From positions 37,591-101,590 of the forward strand of contig QHUM01000040.1 in assembly GCA_003222135.1 (NCBI GenBank): a DNA stretch of 64,000 nt. Direction: 5' to 3'. The notes under the pieces are model-generated. The model saw only the letters and a program-made list of their open reading frames with translations. It was not told the DNA's origin and ran no database searches. The DNA comes from Gemmatimonadota bacterium (GTDB lineage Bacteria; Gemmatimonadota; Gemmatimonadetes; Gemmatimonadales; GWC2-71-9). Shown piece after piece: positions 1 through 12,075 of this stretch. Both the position numbers and the translations under genes were made by a program. Position 1 is the first letter of the stretch; each line of letters opens with the position of its first letter.

Positions 1-53
1 GCGAGGATGGTGCGCAGCACCGCGTAGACGATCGTGCCCGACGCGAACGCCAT
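1..53 (-). CDS. 5' fragment of a probable membrane protein, cut by the window edge
   Basis: An ATG at 53-51 overlaps the tadA stop codon as TGATG, the kind of coupling seen at most junctions in this window. The 17 visible codons after it (starting [13 protein letters not shown]) are hydrophobic and could be a first membrane segment. The frame is also open upstream of the ATG inside tadA, so the start is not certain. Too little is present to name a family. Confidence 0.35.
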   Translation of the reverse strand, partial: MAFASGTIVYAVLRTIL

Positions 54-497
54 CACCGCCTCGCGCGAAAGAACCCCTGGAGCACCTCGCCGCACTCGTC
101 CGCGAGCACGCCCCCGATCACCTCGACTCGGTGATTGAGGCGGGGGTGGCGCACCACATCCCCCACACTGCCGCACATCCCGGCCTTGTCGTCGTACGCG
201 CCGAACACCAAGCGTCCCAGCTTGGCGAGCACGATCGCCCCGGCGCACTGGGCGCACGGCTCGAGGGTCACGTAGAGGGCGCAGTCGGTGAGGCGATCGG
301 TCCGGAGATGCTGCAAGGCTCGTTGTACGGCGAGGAGCTCCGCATGAGCCGTCGGGTCGCGCCGGGCCACGGTCTCGTTGTGGGCCCGTGCAACGACGGC
401 GCCGTCGTGCATCACGACGGCGCCGATCGGCACTTCATCGCGGGAAGCGGCGCGCCGCGCTTCCTCCAGCGCGACGCGCATCGCCGCCTGATCGGCG

Positions 498-505
<8 letters not shown>
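53..505 (-). CDS. tadA: tRNA-specific adenosine deaminase TadA
   Basis: TadA converts A34 of tRNA-Arg(ACG), and sometimes other tRNAs, to inosine so that wobble decoding works. The protein carries the CDA-superfamily zinc site: the HAE motif (Thr-Ala-His-Ala-Glu) with the proton-shuttling glutamate, and PCAQCAG with the two zinc cysteines. I chose the GTG at 505, which gives a 150-residue protein, close to the usual 150-170. It overlaps the clpB stop by 8 nt, so the two are probably co-translated. An ATG at 481 is the alternative start. Family assignment is secure; only the start is open. Confidence 0.93.
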
Positions 506-3122
<2,617 letters not shown>

Positions 3123-3158
3123 AGCGCCGGCCTTCCGGGCAACCTTTGTGCCCGCTGA

Positions 3159-3188
3159 AAGATGCCGAATCGGCAGAGTACAAGTCAA
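3159..3188 (-). promoter_or_regulatory. Candidate clpB promoter
   Basis: On the minus strand TTGACT (3188-3183) and CATCTT (3164-3159) are separated by 18 nt, ending 36 nt before the clpB ATG. No CIRCE-type inverted repeat was seen here. The -10 is weak, so this rests mainly on the -35 and the position. Confidence 0.35.
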
Positions 3189-3214
3189 AACCGTCCGTGT
3201 GCCACCGCGATCGA

Positions 3215-3243
3215 TTGACGCTGGGGCCCCGGCTGTGTGATGT
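3215..3243 (+). promoter_or_regulatory. Candidate promoter of the DUF3857/transglutaminase gene
   Basis: TTGACG at 3215-3220 is followed after 17 nt by TGATGT, 33 nt before the GTG start at 3277. The -10 is a poor match; the -35 and spacing are good. Confidence 0.3.
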
Positions 3244-3276
3244 TCCGGCCGACCGCCCCATTCGAGGAGTCCTGTT

Positions 3277-5229
3277 GTGCTGGCACGCTCGCTGGTGTTG
3301 CTGTTTACCCTGACGGCTCCCACCCTGGCCCAGGCCCCCCGGATCACCCGCGCCGGGGATCCCACCGTCAGGAACGACACGATCTACCGCCTGGCGGTGA
3401 ACCCCGCCGATCACGCCGACGATGACTACGTGTACCTCCTGGATGACGGGGTCGTGCGTCTCGAGGCCGACGGCCGCGGCAGCCGGACGTACCGGCAGGT
3501 GGTGCAGATCTTCACTCGTGAGGCCGCGGAGACCTGGGGCGAGCAGTCGTTTTCCTATGTGAGCGGGCGGGAGCGGCTCACCCTGAACTGGGTTCGGGTG
3601 GTAAAGCCGACCGGCGAAGTCATCAGCGCGCAGCCGACGCACGAGCAGGAGTCGATTGCGCCCGTGGCGCAAGAAGCGCCCGTTTTTTCCGACGTGAAGC
3701 TGCGGCGCGTCTCGAGTGGCGGCATCGTACCGGGCACGCTGCTCGATTACAGCTACACAGTCGAGACCCTCAAGCCCGTGATGCCCGGTGACTTCCAGCG
3801 CGGGTGGCGGGTGACCACGGGGCGGCTTACCCGCCGCTCCCGGTACGTGCTGGACGTGCCCGCGAACCTCGCCGTCCCCATCAAGGAGGTCAATCTGACC
3901 TTCCCGCGGAAGGTCGTGGAAGCGAGCGGACGGCGCGTGTACACCTGGGCGACCGCCGACGTGCCCAAGCTCGAGCGAGAGCCGTTCGCCGCGGATTCGA
4001 ACGGCATCGACCAGTACATCGATGTCGCGGCGCCAGTGCGGTGGACCGACGTGGCGCGCTGGTACGGCGCGCTGTCGCGCGACCGCTACGAGGTGACTCC
4101 GGCGCTCGACTCGGCGCTCGCGACGGTGGTCACGACCGCCCGCACCCTGGACGATTCGCTGCGGGCGCTACACCGCTGGGTGGCGCAGGACTTTCGCTAC
4201 GTCTCACTGTCGCTCGGGATCGGGGGCTTCCAACCGCGCCTGCCCGGCGCGGTGCTCGCGACCCGCTATGGCGACTGCAAAGACAAGGCGACTCTGTTCA
4301 TCGCCCTGGCCCGGCGTCTGGGGCTGCGCGCGTATCCGGTGCTGCTCTCGAGCACGGGCGGGATCGCGCGTGACCGGCCATCGGCTCTGGCGTTCGACCA
4401 CATGATCGCGGCGGTGGAGCGCTCCGGCAGCTACCTGTATCTCGACCTGACGTCGGAGCTCACCCCGTTCGGCTCGCTCCCGCCGTCCGAGCAAGGTGAA
4501 TTCGGCCTGATGGTCCACACCGACGGGAGCGGGGAGGAAGTCACCTTTCCGTCGGACTCGACGGCCGCGAACCGCGACGCGGCTCAACTGACGGGCGAGC
4601 TGTCGCCGCAAGGCGTGTTTCACGGCCGCTACGTCCATGTCGCCACGGGTGACCAGCAGTACGGCCTGCGCCGGACGTTCGCGACGCAATTCGGCGCCAC
4701 GGAGCGGGAGCGCATCACGCGCGCCGCGGTGAACATGCTGTTCCCCGGCGCGACGGGCGACAGCCTCGAGCTGTTCGACGGACGCGACCTCCGCGCCGAG
4801 CCTCGGATCTCCGTCGTGGTCCGGGGCGCGCAGGCGACCTCGACGTCCGGCAGCAACGACATTCTGACGCTGCCGATCCACAACTACGGCGAGCTGAAGG
4901 GCCTCGTGGCCGAGCTCGAGGCCCGCGGGCCCCGACGCTTCCCCATCGACGTCGCAGCGGTCGCCGGGCCGCACGAAGAGGCTGCTGAGCTGACGCTCAC
5001 GCTGCCGGAGGGCTGGCGGGCGCAGCTACCGCCCAACATCACAGCGCAGAGCGCCTTCGGGAGTTATCGCGCGGAGTACGGCCAGGCGGGCCGCCTGCTG
5101 CATGTCGCCCGAAAGCTCATCGGCCGCAAGGGGATCGAGCCCCCCGGCCGAATTGGTGAATTGATTCAGTGGTTGAAGGACATGGGACGGGACGACGTGC
5201 GCTACATCGTGCTGGAGCATCCGCGATGA
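3277..5229 (+). CDS. Secreted DUF3857 / transglutaminase-like protein
   Basis: The 650-residue protein starts at GTG 3277 with a GAGGAG ribosome site 8 nt upstream. It begins with a short signal peptide ending near TLAQA, so it should act in the periplasm or outside. The N-terminal half matches the DUF3857 layout ([13 protein letters not shown] strand, [11 protein letters not shown]). The middle is a transglutaminase-like core with Cys in [11 protein letters not shown], a downstream His in FDHMIA and Asp in YLYLDL, the papain-like triad order. The C-terminal half is beta-rich without a known motif. Substrate is unknown; relatives are often next to peptidoglycan or exopolysaccharide genes. It converges on the next gene with 1 nt between stops. 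Confidence 0.85.
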   Translation: MLARSLVLLFTLTAPTLAQAPRITRAGDPTVRNDTIYRLAVNPADHADDDYVYLLDDGVVRLEADGRGSRTYRQVVQIFTREAAETWGEQSFSYVSGRERLTLNWVRVVKPTGEVISAQPTHEQESIAPVAQEAPVFSDVKLRRVSSGGIVPGTLLDYSYTVETLKPVMPGDFQRGWRVTTGRLTRRSRYVLDVPANLAVPIKEVNLTFPRKVVEASGRRVYTWATADVPKLEREPFAADSNGIDQYIDVAAPVRWTDVARWYGALSRDRYEVTPALDSALATVVTTARTLDDSLRALHRWVAQDFRYVSLSLGIGGFQPRLPGAVLATRYGDCKDKATLFIALARRLGLRAYPVLLSSTGGIARDRPSALAFDHMIAAVERSGSYLYLDLTSELTPFGSLPPSEQGEFGLMVHTDGSGEEVTFPSDSTAANRDAAQLTGELSPQGVFHGRYVHVATGDQQYGLRRTFATQFGATERERITRAAVNMLFPGATGDSLELFDGRDLRAEPRISVVVRGAQATSTSGSNDILTLPIHNYGELKGLVAELEARGPRRFPIDVAAVAGPHEEAAELTLTLPEGWRAQLPPNITAQSAFGSYRAEYGQAGRLLHVARKLIGRKGIEPPGRIGELIQWLKDMGRDDVRYIVLEHPR

Positions 5230-5230
5230 G

Positions 5231-5668
5231 TCACTTCATGATGATCATTTTCCTGGTGAAGCGCTGTCCGTCGACCACCAACTGGTAGAGGTACACCCCC
5301 GAGGCCGCCTGCTGGCCGGTGTTGCGGACGTTGCCGTCCCAGTAGGCGCTGAAGGCGCAGCCCTCGGCGCTCGAGCAGCTCAACTCCAGATCGTCGAGCG
5401 CCTCACCGGTGCCCTGCAGAATCGGCACCGCAACGAGCTGTGCCAAGACGTTGTAGATCTTGAGCGAGACCTTCGGGCGATGACCGTTGGCAAACACATC
5501 CGCGCCGAGCGAGAACGGGATCGTCGTCGCCGGATTGAACGGGTTCGGGTAATTCTGTTTGAGCTCAACCGTGGGTCGGGGGGTCTGCCCCCATGCCCGC
5601 CCCGCTCCCCCCCCCACCCCCGCCGCCCAAAGCCCGAGCCCCAGCACCGCCCAGGCGTACCGCGTCAT
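5231..5668 (-). CDS. Mini-protein: signal peptide plus type IX-like sorting domain
   Basis: The 145-residue protein has a hydrophobic signal peptide (about 1-28) followed almost at once by the hallmarks of the T9SS type-A / FlgD-Ig-like C-terminal sorting domain: QNYPNPFNPATTI near residue 39, SLKIYNVLGQ-like SLKIYNVLAQ, SGVYLYQL and a basic end FTRKMIIMK. In known cargo this domain sits behind a large passenger; here there is none. Either the protein is a stand-alone domain or a remnant of a longer gene. A TTGACA promoter lies 82 nt upstream inside the end of selB. Confidence 0.75.
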   Translation of the reverse strand: MTRYAWAVLGLGLWAAGVGGGAGRAWGQTPRPTVELKQNYPNPFNPATTIPFSLGADVFANGHRPKVSLKIYNVLAQLVAVPILQGTGEALDDLELSCSSAEGCAFSAYWDGNVRNTGQQAASGVYLYQLVVDGQRFTRKMIIMK

Positions 5669-5750
5669 CCACCGCTCCTCTGCAAACGAGAAAAGAACCT
5701 TGGGACCGCACTCCTTGTTGCGAGTGAACCGTTCTAAGACGCTTGCCGGA

Positions 5751-5780
5751 AAACTACGGGCCGCCTTTCCCCGCTGTCAA
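5751..5780 (-). promoter_or_regulatory. Promoter inside selB 3' end, TTGACA-N18-TAGTTT
   Basis: The minus strand reads TTGACA (5780-5775), 18 nt, then TAGTTT (5756-5751) in the context GCCCGTAGTTTT. It lies 82 nt before the mini-protein start at 5668 and overlaps the selB stop. It has the best -35 of the recurring promoter family in this window. Confidence 0.6.
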
Positions 5781-7679
5781 CCGTGCCAGGACCCGCGCGT
5801 CTCCGGCGCGGCGCGTGATGCCGCGACGGTCGGCCCACTCGAGCAACGGGATCAAGTACTTACGGGTGAGCCCGAACCGCTCCCGCAACTGAGCCGGAGT
5901 CGCCTGGCCAAGCTCGGAGAGCGCCGCGTCGAGGCCGGCGCGGAAGGTCTCCAACGCCTGCGGCGCCGCGTAGCGTTCCTGGTCGATCTGTTCCGCCGCA
6001 CCCTCGCGTGCCAGGTGCGCGAGCACGGCCCGGATCGGCGCGCCGGGGAACTCGCGCTCCAGCTCTCCCAGCGTCGGCACCTCCCAGCGGGCGTCCGCCA
6101 GCCGGCGGGCCAGGCTCTCTCTCAAGTCGCTCGTGCGTGCGTCGAACGCGGGCTGCCATCCCGCGAGCCGCGCCACGCTCCCCGTCACCTCCAGCTGCCG
6201 CGCCCGCATGCCGGCCTCGAGCACCGCATCGAGCACGGCTGCCGGCGGCGCCGGGGCTCCCACCGCCGCTCGGAGAGCCTGCAGCGACATCCCGGGATCG
6301 ATCGGATGCTCCTTGTGATAGCGCCGCAGCACGTCCACGAGGCGCGTCACCTCGGCCGCCACGACATGCCGCGCCACGACGGTGGAGCCCACGCTGAGGA
6401 GATCCTTACCCGCCTCCGCGATGAGGCTGGGTACCTGGCCGGGGAGCACGCCGAGTCGCGTGGGAAGGCTGTCCGCGGGGAGCCCGGCGAGCCCGGCCTC
6501 TTGCGCCAGCACCTGTAACCGCTCGAGCGCCGGCTGCTCCGCCGCGAGGCGCCGCTGGCGCAGACGCGGACGCAGCGCCGGGAAGGGGTCGACCACGACT
6601 CCGCCGCCGATCGTCGTCACGGGCGAAAACGACCGCAACACGAACCGGTCGCCGCCCCTGGCCACGAGCGGCGTCTCGAGCACGAAGCGGGCGAGGCCGC
6701 GCTCCCCCGGCCCGATCGAGCGCACCTGAACGACGCGCGCCAGCACTTCGGCCGTGCCGAGGTGCACGCGGAGCCTGGTACGGGAGCCGATCGGCTTGCG
6801 GGCGGTGGAGAGCAGCTCGACCGCGGCGTCGAGCAGCGTCGTTGCCCGCCAGCCCGCTCCGGTCACCGCCACATCGCCGCGCGCCAGCTCGCTCTTGTCG
6901 ACCCCGACGAGCGCCAGCGCCGTGCGGCGGCCCGGGACGGCCCGGTCGGCCGCCTGGCCGTGCACCTCGATCGAGCGCACCCGCACCTCGCGCTCGAGTG
7001 GCAGCAGGCGCACGGCCTCACCCACCGCTACGGTGCCCGTCCAGGTCGAGCCCGTGATGACCGTGCCCGCCCCGGCCACCGCGAAGACCCGGTCGATCGG
7101 CAGTCGGAACAGGTCTTCCACCGGCCGCTCGACCAGCTCGTCCGCCACGTGTTGCAGCGCCAACCGCAGCTCGTCCAGCCCTGCGCCGGTCAGCACCGAG
7201 GTCGCGATCGATGGCTCCCAGCGGATCCGACTCCGCTTCAGGCGCTCGCTCACCTCGGCTCGCACCAGGTCGAGCCACTCCGGCTCCACCAGGTCCCGTT
7301 TGGTGATGACGGGAATGCCGCGGCGCACGCCGAGCAGCTCGACGATAGCGAGGTGCTCCTCGGTCTGCGGCATGAGCCCCTCTTCGGCCGCCACCACGAG
7401 CAGGGCGACGTCGATGCCCGTCGCGCCTGCGAGCATGTTGCGGACGAACCCCTCGTGTCCCGGGACGTCCACGACGCTGGCCTGGACGTGGTCACCCAGC
7501 GGCAGTGGCGCAAAGCCCAGATCGATCGTGATTCCCCGGCGCTTCTCCTCCTCCCACCGGTCGGTATCGACACCGGTGAGGGCCTTCACGAGCGCCGTCT
7601 TGCCGTGGTCGATGTGACCGGCGGTGCCGATTACGAAGCGGCGGACGGGACTGGAGTGGAGGGCGGGGGGGAGACCCAC
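5754..7679 (-). CDS. selB: Selenocysteine-specific elongation factor SelB
   Basis: SelB is the EF-Tu-like GTPase that brings Sec-tRNA to UGA codons marked by a SECIS hairpin. The N-terminus has the G1 motif [13 protein letters not shown], the switch region [11 protein letters not shown]3 DVPGHE and an ITKRDL G4 variant of NKxD, followed by translation-factor beta-barrels and C-terminal winged helices (about residues 370-640) that bind SECIS RNA. No ATG lies near the G1 motif; the only sensible start is GTG at 7679, giving 641 residues and a 49-nt overlap with recO. Its presence implies the cell makes selenoproteins, but selA, selC and selD are not in this window. Confidence 0.93.
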   Translation of the reverse strand: MGLPPALHSSPVRRFVIGTAGHIDHGKTALVKALTGVDTDRWEEEKRRGITIDLGFAPLPLGDHVQASVVDVPGHEGFVRNMLAGATGIDVALLVVAAEEGLMPQTEEHLAIVELLGVRRGIPVITKRDLVEPEWLDLVRAEVSERLKRSRIRWEPSIATSVLTGAGLDELRLALQHVADELVERPVEDLFRLPIDRVFAVAGAGTVITGSTWTGTVAVGEAVRLLPLEREVRVRSIEVHGQAADRAVPGRRTALALVGVDKSELARGDVAVTGAGWRATTLLDAAVELLSTARKPIGSRTRLRVHLGTAEVLARVVQVRSIGPGERGLARFVLETPLVARGGDRFVLRSFSPVTTIGGGVVVDPFPALRPRLRQRRLAAEQPALERLQVLAQEAGLAGLPADSLPTRLGVLPGQVPSLIAEAGKDLLSVGSTVVARHVVAAEVTRLVDVLRRYHKEHPIDPGMSLQALRAAVGAPAPPAAVLDAVLEAGMRARQLEVTGSVARLAGWQPAFDARTSDLRESLARRLADARWEVPTLGELEREFPGAPIRAVLAHLAREGAAEQIDQERYAAPQALETFRAGLDAALSELGQATPAQLRERFGLTRKYLIPLLEWADRRGITRRAGDARVLARLTAGKGGP

Positions 7680-8431
7680 GCGCGACGCTCCCAGAAGTCG
7701 AGGGCGGAGAGAGGGCCGGCCTCGCCGAAGTGGTGCCGGACGAAGCGGGCGACGAGACGGCGATGGGCGGCGGCGTGTGGCGCGTCGAGCCGGGGCAGGC
7801 CCGCTGCGGCATCGTTCAGAGCGAGGAGGTCCCGATACGCCTGCCGCGGCAGCCGTGCAAGCGGCGGCGCCGGCGCGCAGCTGGGGCACGCGACCCCGCC
7901 CTCGGCGACACTGAAGGACACGGGGTCGGTACCGTCGGGGTCGATGGCCGTGCCGTCCCGGACGCAAGTCCCGAGCGACGGCTCGAACCCCAGCACGCCC
8001 AGGAGCAGCCAGATCCCCCGCACCCCGGCAGCATCGATCGCGTCCGGCGACGCGCCGGCGAGCGCGTCGAGCGCGGCGGTGAAGGCGTCGTAGGCAGCGG
8101 GGAGCGGCGCGGGTGGGGCCATCTTGAGCATGATCTCGGCGAGCACCGTCGCCCCCGCGAACCGTCCGACGTCGGCCGCCAGGTCGCGTCGCAAGTTGGC
8201 GAGGTCGAAGGCACCGAGCGTGTGCAGCTCGCGCGCCTCCCGGAAGTACAGCTGCGCGGACCCCTCGCTCAACAGCTCGAGCCCGGCGCCGAACCGGCTC
8301 TTCGGCCGCAGCGCGCCCTTGGCGATCGCGCTTTGCACGCCCAGCTCACGGGTCGCGAGCCGCACCACCTTGGAGGTTTCGCTGTAGCGGTAGGTCTGCA
8401 GGACGACGGCCGAGGTGGTGACGAGCGCCAT
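7631..8431 (-). CDS. recO: DNA repair protein RecO
   Basis: RecO helps RecR load RecA on SSB-coated single strands in the RecFOR pathway. The 266 residues fit the family (about 240-260): an N-terminal OB fold beginning ALVTTSAVVLQTYRYSETS, then a helical domain with a cysteine cluster (GTCVRDG and CPSC) in the position of the RecO zinc finger. The C-terminal 16 codons overlap the start of selB. The ATG at 8431 directly begins the OB fold. Confidence 0.92.
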   Translation of the reverse strand: MALVTTSAVVLQTYRYSETSKVVRLATRELGVQSAIAKGALRPKSRFGAGLELLSEGSAQLYFREARELHTLGAFDLANLRRDLAADVGRFAGATVLAEIMLKMAPPAPLPAAYDAFTAALDALAGASPDAIDAAGVRGIWLLLGVLGFEPSLGTCVRDGTAIDPDGTDPVSFSVAEGGVACPSCAPAPPLARLPRQAYRDLLALNDAAAGLPRLDAPHAAAHRRLVARFVRHHFGEAGPLSALDFWERRAWVSPPPSTPVPSAAS

Positions 8432-8459
8432 GGAGTCAAAGGTAACGGCCGCGTCGCCC

Positions 8460-9497
8460 TTATGGCACGACCGCCAACACAGTCGCCGCCGGGCAGACGC
8501 CGACGGTCACGGCCCGCAGCTCGTCGTAGTCGGGGGGCGACGATAAGACGTGCACGACCCCGGGGCCCGTACATCCCCCCGCATCGAGCGCGTACACCCG
8601 ACCCCCCTGGTCGATCGCCAATCCGGTCACGCCGTGCCCGCCGGGCTTCACGCCCTGCCCCGGCCCCCGGGTCACCGTTCGCGTCAGGGTGTTCACCTCC
8701 AGGATTCCCTCGCTCGCGGAGGCGATCAGCAGGCGGCCCGACGGGTGAAAGGCTGCAGCGCCGGGCGAATCGCCCAGCCCGTTGATGACCACCAGCTCCG
8801 TGCGCGTCACCGGGTCCACCACCGAGAGCCTGCCGTCCGCCCGGCCGGTGTGACCGGCGTCCACAACGTACACCAAGCTGTCGTCCCCGATGGCGAGAAA
8901 GCGGGCGTTGGTGCCGGACAGCGGGATCGAGTCGGCGGTCGACGCCCCGCAGCACGGGAACGAGCTGAGCCAGCTCGGTCCCGCCGGCACGCCGCTCACC
9001 AGATTCCCGTTGGCGACGAACACCCGCCCCCGCACCAGCGCCAGGGCCTGCGGGTACGCGCCCACCGGAAACGCGGTTGTGCCACCCGAGAATAGATTGA
9101 GCCGCGTGACACTGTTCAGCTTCGGATTTCCCACCCAGGCGATCGAGTCGTCCTGAATCACCGCGCCGGTGGCGCCCGATCCCCGGGCGAGCGAAAAGAC
9201 TACCACGGGACGAACGCACGTCCCGCTGCACACGCCCGCGTTGTGGATCAGTGCGACCGAGTCCGCAGGACCGAGCGGCACGACGACGGTGCCGCCGCGC
9301 CCCGCGGCGGTCGTGGCCGCTCCACCCGGCGTCTGCAGGTCCACCGTCCGAACCGTGAAATCGGTCGCCGACACGAACGACACCGTGTTGTCGGCCGCGT
9401 TGACGACGCCGATCACCTGGCCCGCCGAGCTCGTCTGCTCGAGCGCGTCGCTGCAGGCCGCGGTGAGTGCCAGTCCCAACAAGCAGACTCGTCTCAT
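8460..9497 (-). CDS. Beta-propeller lipoprotein of the B12 operon, BtuG-like candidate
   Basis: The 345-residue protein has a lipoprotein signal (LALTAAC, lipid cysteine at residue 15) and then repeated blades of YVTN/NHL type: GVVNAADNTVSFVS, AWVGNPKLNSVTRL, VFVANGN, YVVDAGHTG, AFHPSGRLLIAS and GGRVYALD. Its ATG overlaps the stop of the Dph6-like gene (ATGA), making it the last gene of the riboswitch-controlled btuFCDB operon. In Bacteroides the surface lipoprotein BtuG is a beta-propeller that binds B12 on top of BtuB. Operon position, lipidation and fold all fit that role here, but this is inference and sequence homology to BtuG cannot be judged by eye. Confidence 0.8.
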   Translation of the reverse strand: MRRVCLLGLALTAACSDALEQTSSAGQVIGVVNAADNTVSFVSATDFTVRTVDLQTPGGAATTAAGRGGTVVVPLGPADSVALIHNAGVCSGTCVRPVVVFSLARGSGATGAVIQDDSIAWVGNPKLNSVTRLNLFSGGTTAFPVGAYPQALALVRGRVFVANGNLVSGVPAGPSWLSSFPCCGASTADSIPLSGTNARFLAIGDDSLVYVVDAGHTGRADGRLSVVDPVTRTELVVINGLGDSPGAAAFHPSGRLLIASASEGILEVNTLTRTVTRGPGQGVKPGGHGVTGLAIDQGGRVYALDAGGCTGPGVVHVLSSPPDYDELRAVTVGVCPAATVLAVVP

Positions 9498-10189
9498 GTC
9501 GTGGGGATCTCCTCGAGATCACAATACACAAACCGACCCTCCCGCACCACGATCTCGCCGCGCCGATGAAGTATGGGGGCACGCAAGATCGGCCCCGCGT
9601 ACATGAACGTGTGAAACTCGCCGTTCTCGCCGCATGGGTCGATCCCCGACGGGAGATCGCCAAGCAACGCGGTGTCGAATTCCCGTCCCGCGAACGACCG
9701 CGCGAGGGCGTGCGAGTCCACGCACACGAGCACCGCCTTGTACCCTTGCCGCACGAAGTCCGCCGCGAGCGCGCGAGTGTCCCGGAGCCACAGCGGAAAC
9801 AGTCCACGCATCCCGATGCGCGCGAGCATCCGCTCCCGGTAGGCTCGGACGTCCGCGAGAAACAGGTCCCCAAACACCACGGCATCGAGACCTGGGAACC
9901 GTGCCCGGGCCGCCGTGAGCGCCGCCTCCATGTGCCGCTCATACTCCTCGTTCGCCGCGTGGGGCGAGATCACGACCTCCTCGAGCGGCAAGTTGAGGGC
10001 CCGCGCTTGCCGATGCAACAAGCCGCGGCGCACGCCGTGCATGCTGATGCGCTCGTATCCAGCCGTGACCGTGGTCACGAGCGCGACCACGCGGTAGCGC
10101 GCATCCCGCAGCACCTCCTGCAGGGCCAGGGCGCTGTCCTTCCCGCCGCTCCACGCCACGAGCACCGGCTCGGCCGACGGGCTCACCAT
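9494..10189 (-). CDS. Dph6-family ATP pyrophosphatase (diphthine-ammonia-ligase-like)
   Basis: The 231-residue protein has the adenine-nucleotide alpha-hydrolase PP-loop near its start (AWSGGKDSALAL) and the family's C-terminal signature DPCGENGEFHTF. Eukaryotic and archaeal relatives amidate diphthine on EF-2, a residue bacteria lack, so the bacterial branch must use another substrate. Here it sits inside the B12 uptake operon, its ATG overlapping the btuB stop by 7 nt and its stop overlapping the lipoprotein start. A role in processing corrinoids or their amides is possible but unproven. Confidence 0.88.
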   Translation of the reverse strand: MVSPSAEPVLVAWSGGKDSALALQEVLRDARYRVVALVTTVTAGYERISMHGVRRGLLHRQARALNLPLEEVVISPHAANEEYERHMEAALTAARARFPGLDAVVFGDLFLADVRAYRERMLARIGMRGLFPLWLRDTRALAADFVRQGYKAVLVCVDSHALARSFAGREFDTALLGDLPSGIDPCGENGEFHTFMYAGPILRAPILHRRGEIVVREGRFVYCDLEEIPTT

Positions 10190-12075
10190 CCCCAGTCCAG
10201 GCGCCCCCCCAAGAGCAGCGTGCGACCGCGGGCGGGGAAGTTCTTCACGTCCTCGTAGCGGGCGCCCAGCAGGTTTTCGATGCGGGCGGTGAGCCCCACA
10301 GCGGGGAGCGTGCCGTGAATTCGGCCGAGCTCGTAGGTGCCCGACGCGTCCACACGGGTGTGGGGTGGTAGGGTGACCCGGGGTGCCGGAAAGGTCGCAT
10401 AGTCGTAGTCGTCGCGGTCTCCCGTGAAGACGGCGACGAGGGATGCCGTGCCGCGCGCCCCCACGCCGTAGCCGAGCCCCAGGCTGGCCGTATGCGCGGG
10501 GCGGCGCTGCAGGCGCAGGTTCGTCGCAACATCGCGCGAGTCCAGGTACGTGTAGCCCGCGTCGAGCGACAGCCCCGCGCCGAGTGCGCCCTGGACACCG
10601 ACCTCCAGCCCCTGCGCCGCCGCGTCCGCGACGTTGCTGTAGTTCACCGAGTCCGGCCCCAGGCGCTTGCCGCTGTACTGGATCAAGTCCCGGAACCGCT
10701 GATGGAAATAGGTAGCGCGAATCGTCATGGTCCGCCAAAGCCCCGTGTACTCGACCCCCGCTTCCCAGTTGCGGGAGTGCTCGGGTTCGAGGTTCGGATT
10801 CCCGCGCACGAAGCCGGTCGCGAAGTTCTCGTAAAAACTCGGCTCCTTGAAGCCCGTGCCGAGGGAGCCGATCGCCCGCATGCTCCGAGCAATCCGGACA
10901 GCCATGCCCGCCCGATGAGTGACATACGTGCCGAACCGTTGGTTGTCCTCCAGCCGCGCTCCCACCGTCACGCTCACCGTCCGCTCGGGTGCGGTCACCA
11001 CCTGCAGATAGGCGGCGCCGTCGTTCCGCGACCGCGCGGTGTCGAGTGTGGTGCCGTTCATCGCCTCGCGCTCGAACGCCCCGCCCACGGTGACGATCGC
11101 ACTCGCGAGTGCCCGCACGTTGACCCGCGCGTCCACTCCGGTACGGGTGATCCAATCGGAGCTGCTGTAGGGGAACGTCGTACTGTCGGCCGGCCCGTTC
11201 TTGTCGATGGCGTACTGGAGATTGTCCCGACGCCATCCGGCCGTGAGGCGGCCCTCCGCGCGGGGCGAGAAGACGTGACCCAAGTCGAGCCCGACGGAGG
11301 GTCCGCGATCGAGCTGATGTTGGTTGTGGCTGACCGTGTCGCCGCCCCCGTCCGTCGGGAAATGGTACAGCGCGTCCCCGTAGCGCAGCGACAGCGCGGC
11401 GTCGGTGCGCGCATCCGGGCGGAGCCGCACCCGGCCGCTCACGACCTCGTTGCGGTACTGGTTGTTGAACGCGTACAGGCCGTCGCTCGAAAAGCGCGAC
11501 ACGCCGAGGCTGTATCCGACGCGCGCGCCTCCGCCGGTGAGCGTCGCGTCGAGCGCGCTGCTGCCGTACGTCCCACCGCTCAAGCCCACGCTCCCGCGCG
11601 CCGGCCCGCGACCGTCACGCGTGAAGATCTGCACGACGCCCGTCATCGCGTCGGATCCGTACAGCACGCTCGCCGGCCCCCGCACCACCTCGATACGCTC
11701 CACGCCGTCGGTGGTGAGATTGGCGAAGTCGTACGCCCCGCCGGGCGCGTTTTGCGGCACGCCGTCGATCATCACCTTCACGTAGTCGCTCTCCCCGCCG
11801 CGGAGGAACAGCGAGGTCTGGCTCCCGTAGGCATTCGTGGTGACGACGTCCGCGCCGGGAACGGCTCGCAACGCGTCGGCCACCGTGCGGATTCCCCGCT
11901 CGCGCAGCTGCGCGCCGCTGATCACGGTGACCGCGACGGGCAGGTCCCGGGCGGGGGTTGGAATCCGGGTGGCGGTGACAACCACCGGGTTGAGCTCCAC
12001 GGTGTCGGTGGGCGTCTGGCCGGCGAGAGACACGGGGAAGGCGAGGAGCAGGAGCGCGCGCAGCGCGAGTCTCAT
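10183..12075 (-). CDS. btuB: TonB-dependent cobalamin receptor BtuB
   Basis: The 630-residue protein starts with a signal peptide (cleaved near LAGQ), then a TonB-box-like stretch DTVELNPVVVTATR, a plug domain (VADALRAVPGADV, FLRGGESDYVKVMIDGVP) and a 22-strand-type barrel ending in an aromatic (RLDWGW). The start at 12075 has AGGAGG 6 nt upstream and overlaps the btuD stop (ATGA). Length matches E. coli BtuB (614). The upstream B12 riboswitch and btuFCD make cobalamin the likely ligand. Confidence 0.93.
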   Translation of the reverse strand: MRLALRALLLLAFPVSLAGQTPTDTVELNPVVVTATRIPTPARDLPVAVTVISGAQLRERGIRTVADALRAVPGADVVTTNAYGSQTSLFLRGGESDYVKVMIDGVPQNAPGGAYDFANLTTDGVERIEVVRGPASVLYGSDAMTGVVQIFTRDGRGPARGSVGLSGGTYGSSALDATLTGGGARVGYSLGVSRFSSDGLYAFNNQYRNEVVSGRVRLRPDARTDAALSLRYGDALYHFPTDGGGDTVSHNQHQLDRGPSVGLDLGHVFSPRAEGRLTAGWRRDNLQYAIDKNGPADSTTFPYSSSDWITRTGVDARVNVRALASAIVTVGGAFEREAMNGTTLDTARSRNDGAAYLQVVTAPERTVSVTVGARLEDNQRFGTYVTHRAGMAVRIARSMRAIGSLGTGFKEPSFYENFATGFVRGNPNLEPEHSRNWEAGVEYTGLWRTMTIRATYFHQRFRDLIQYSGKRLGPDSVNYSNVADAAAQGLEVGVQGALGAGLSLDAGYTYLDSRDVATNLRLQRRPAHTASLGLGYGVGARGTASLVAVFTGDRDDYDYATFPAPRVTLPPHTRVDASGTYELGRIHGTLPAVGLTARIENLLGARYEDVKNFPARGRTLLLGGRLDWGW

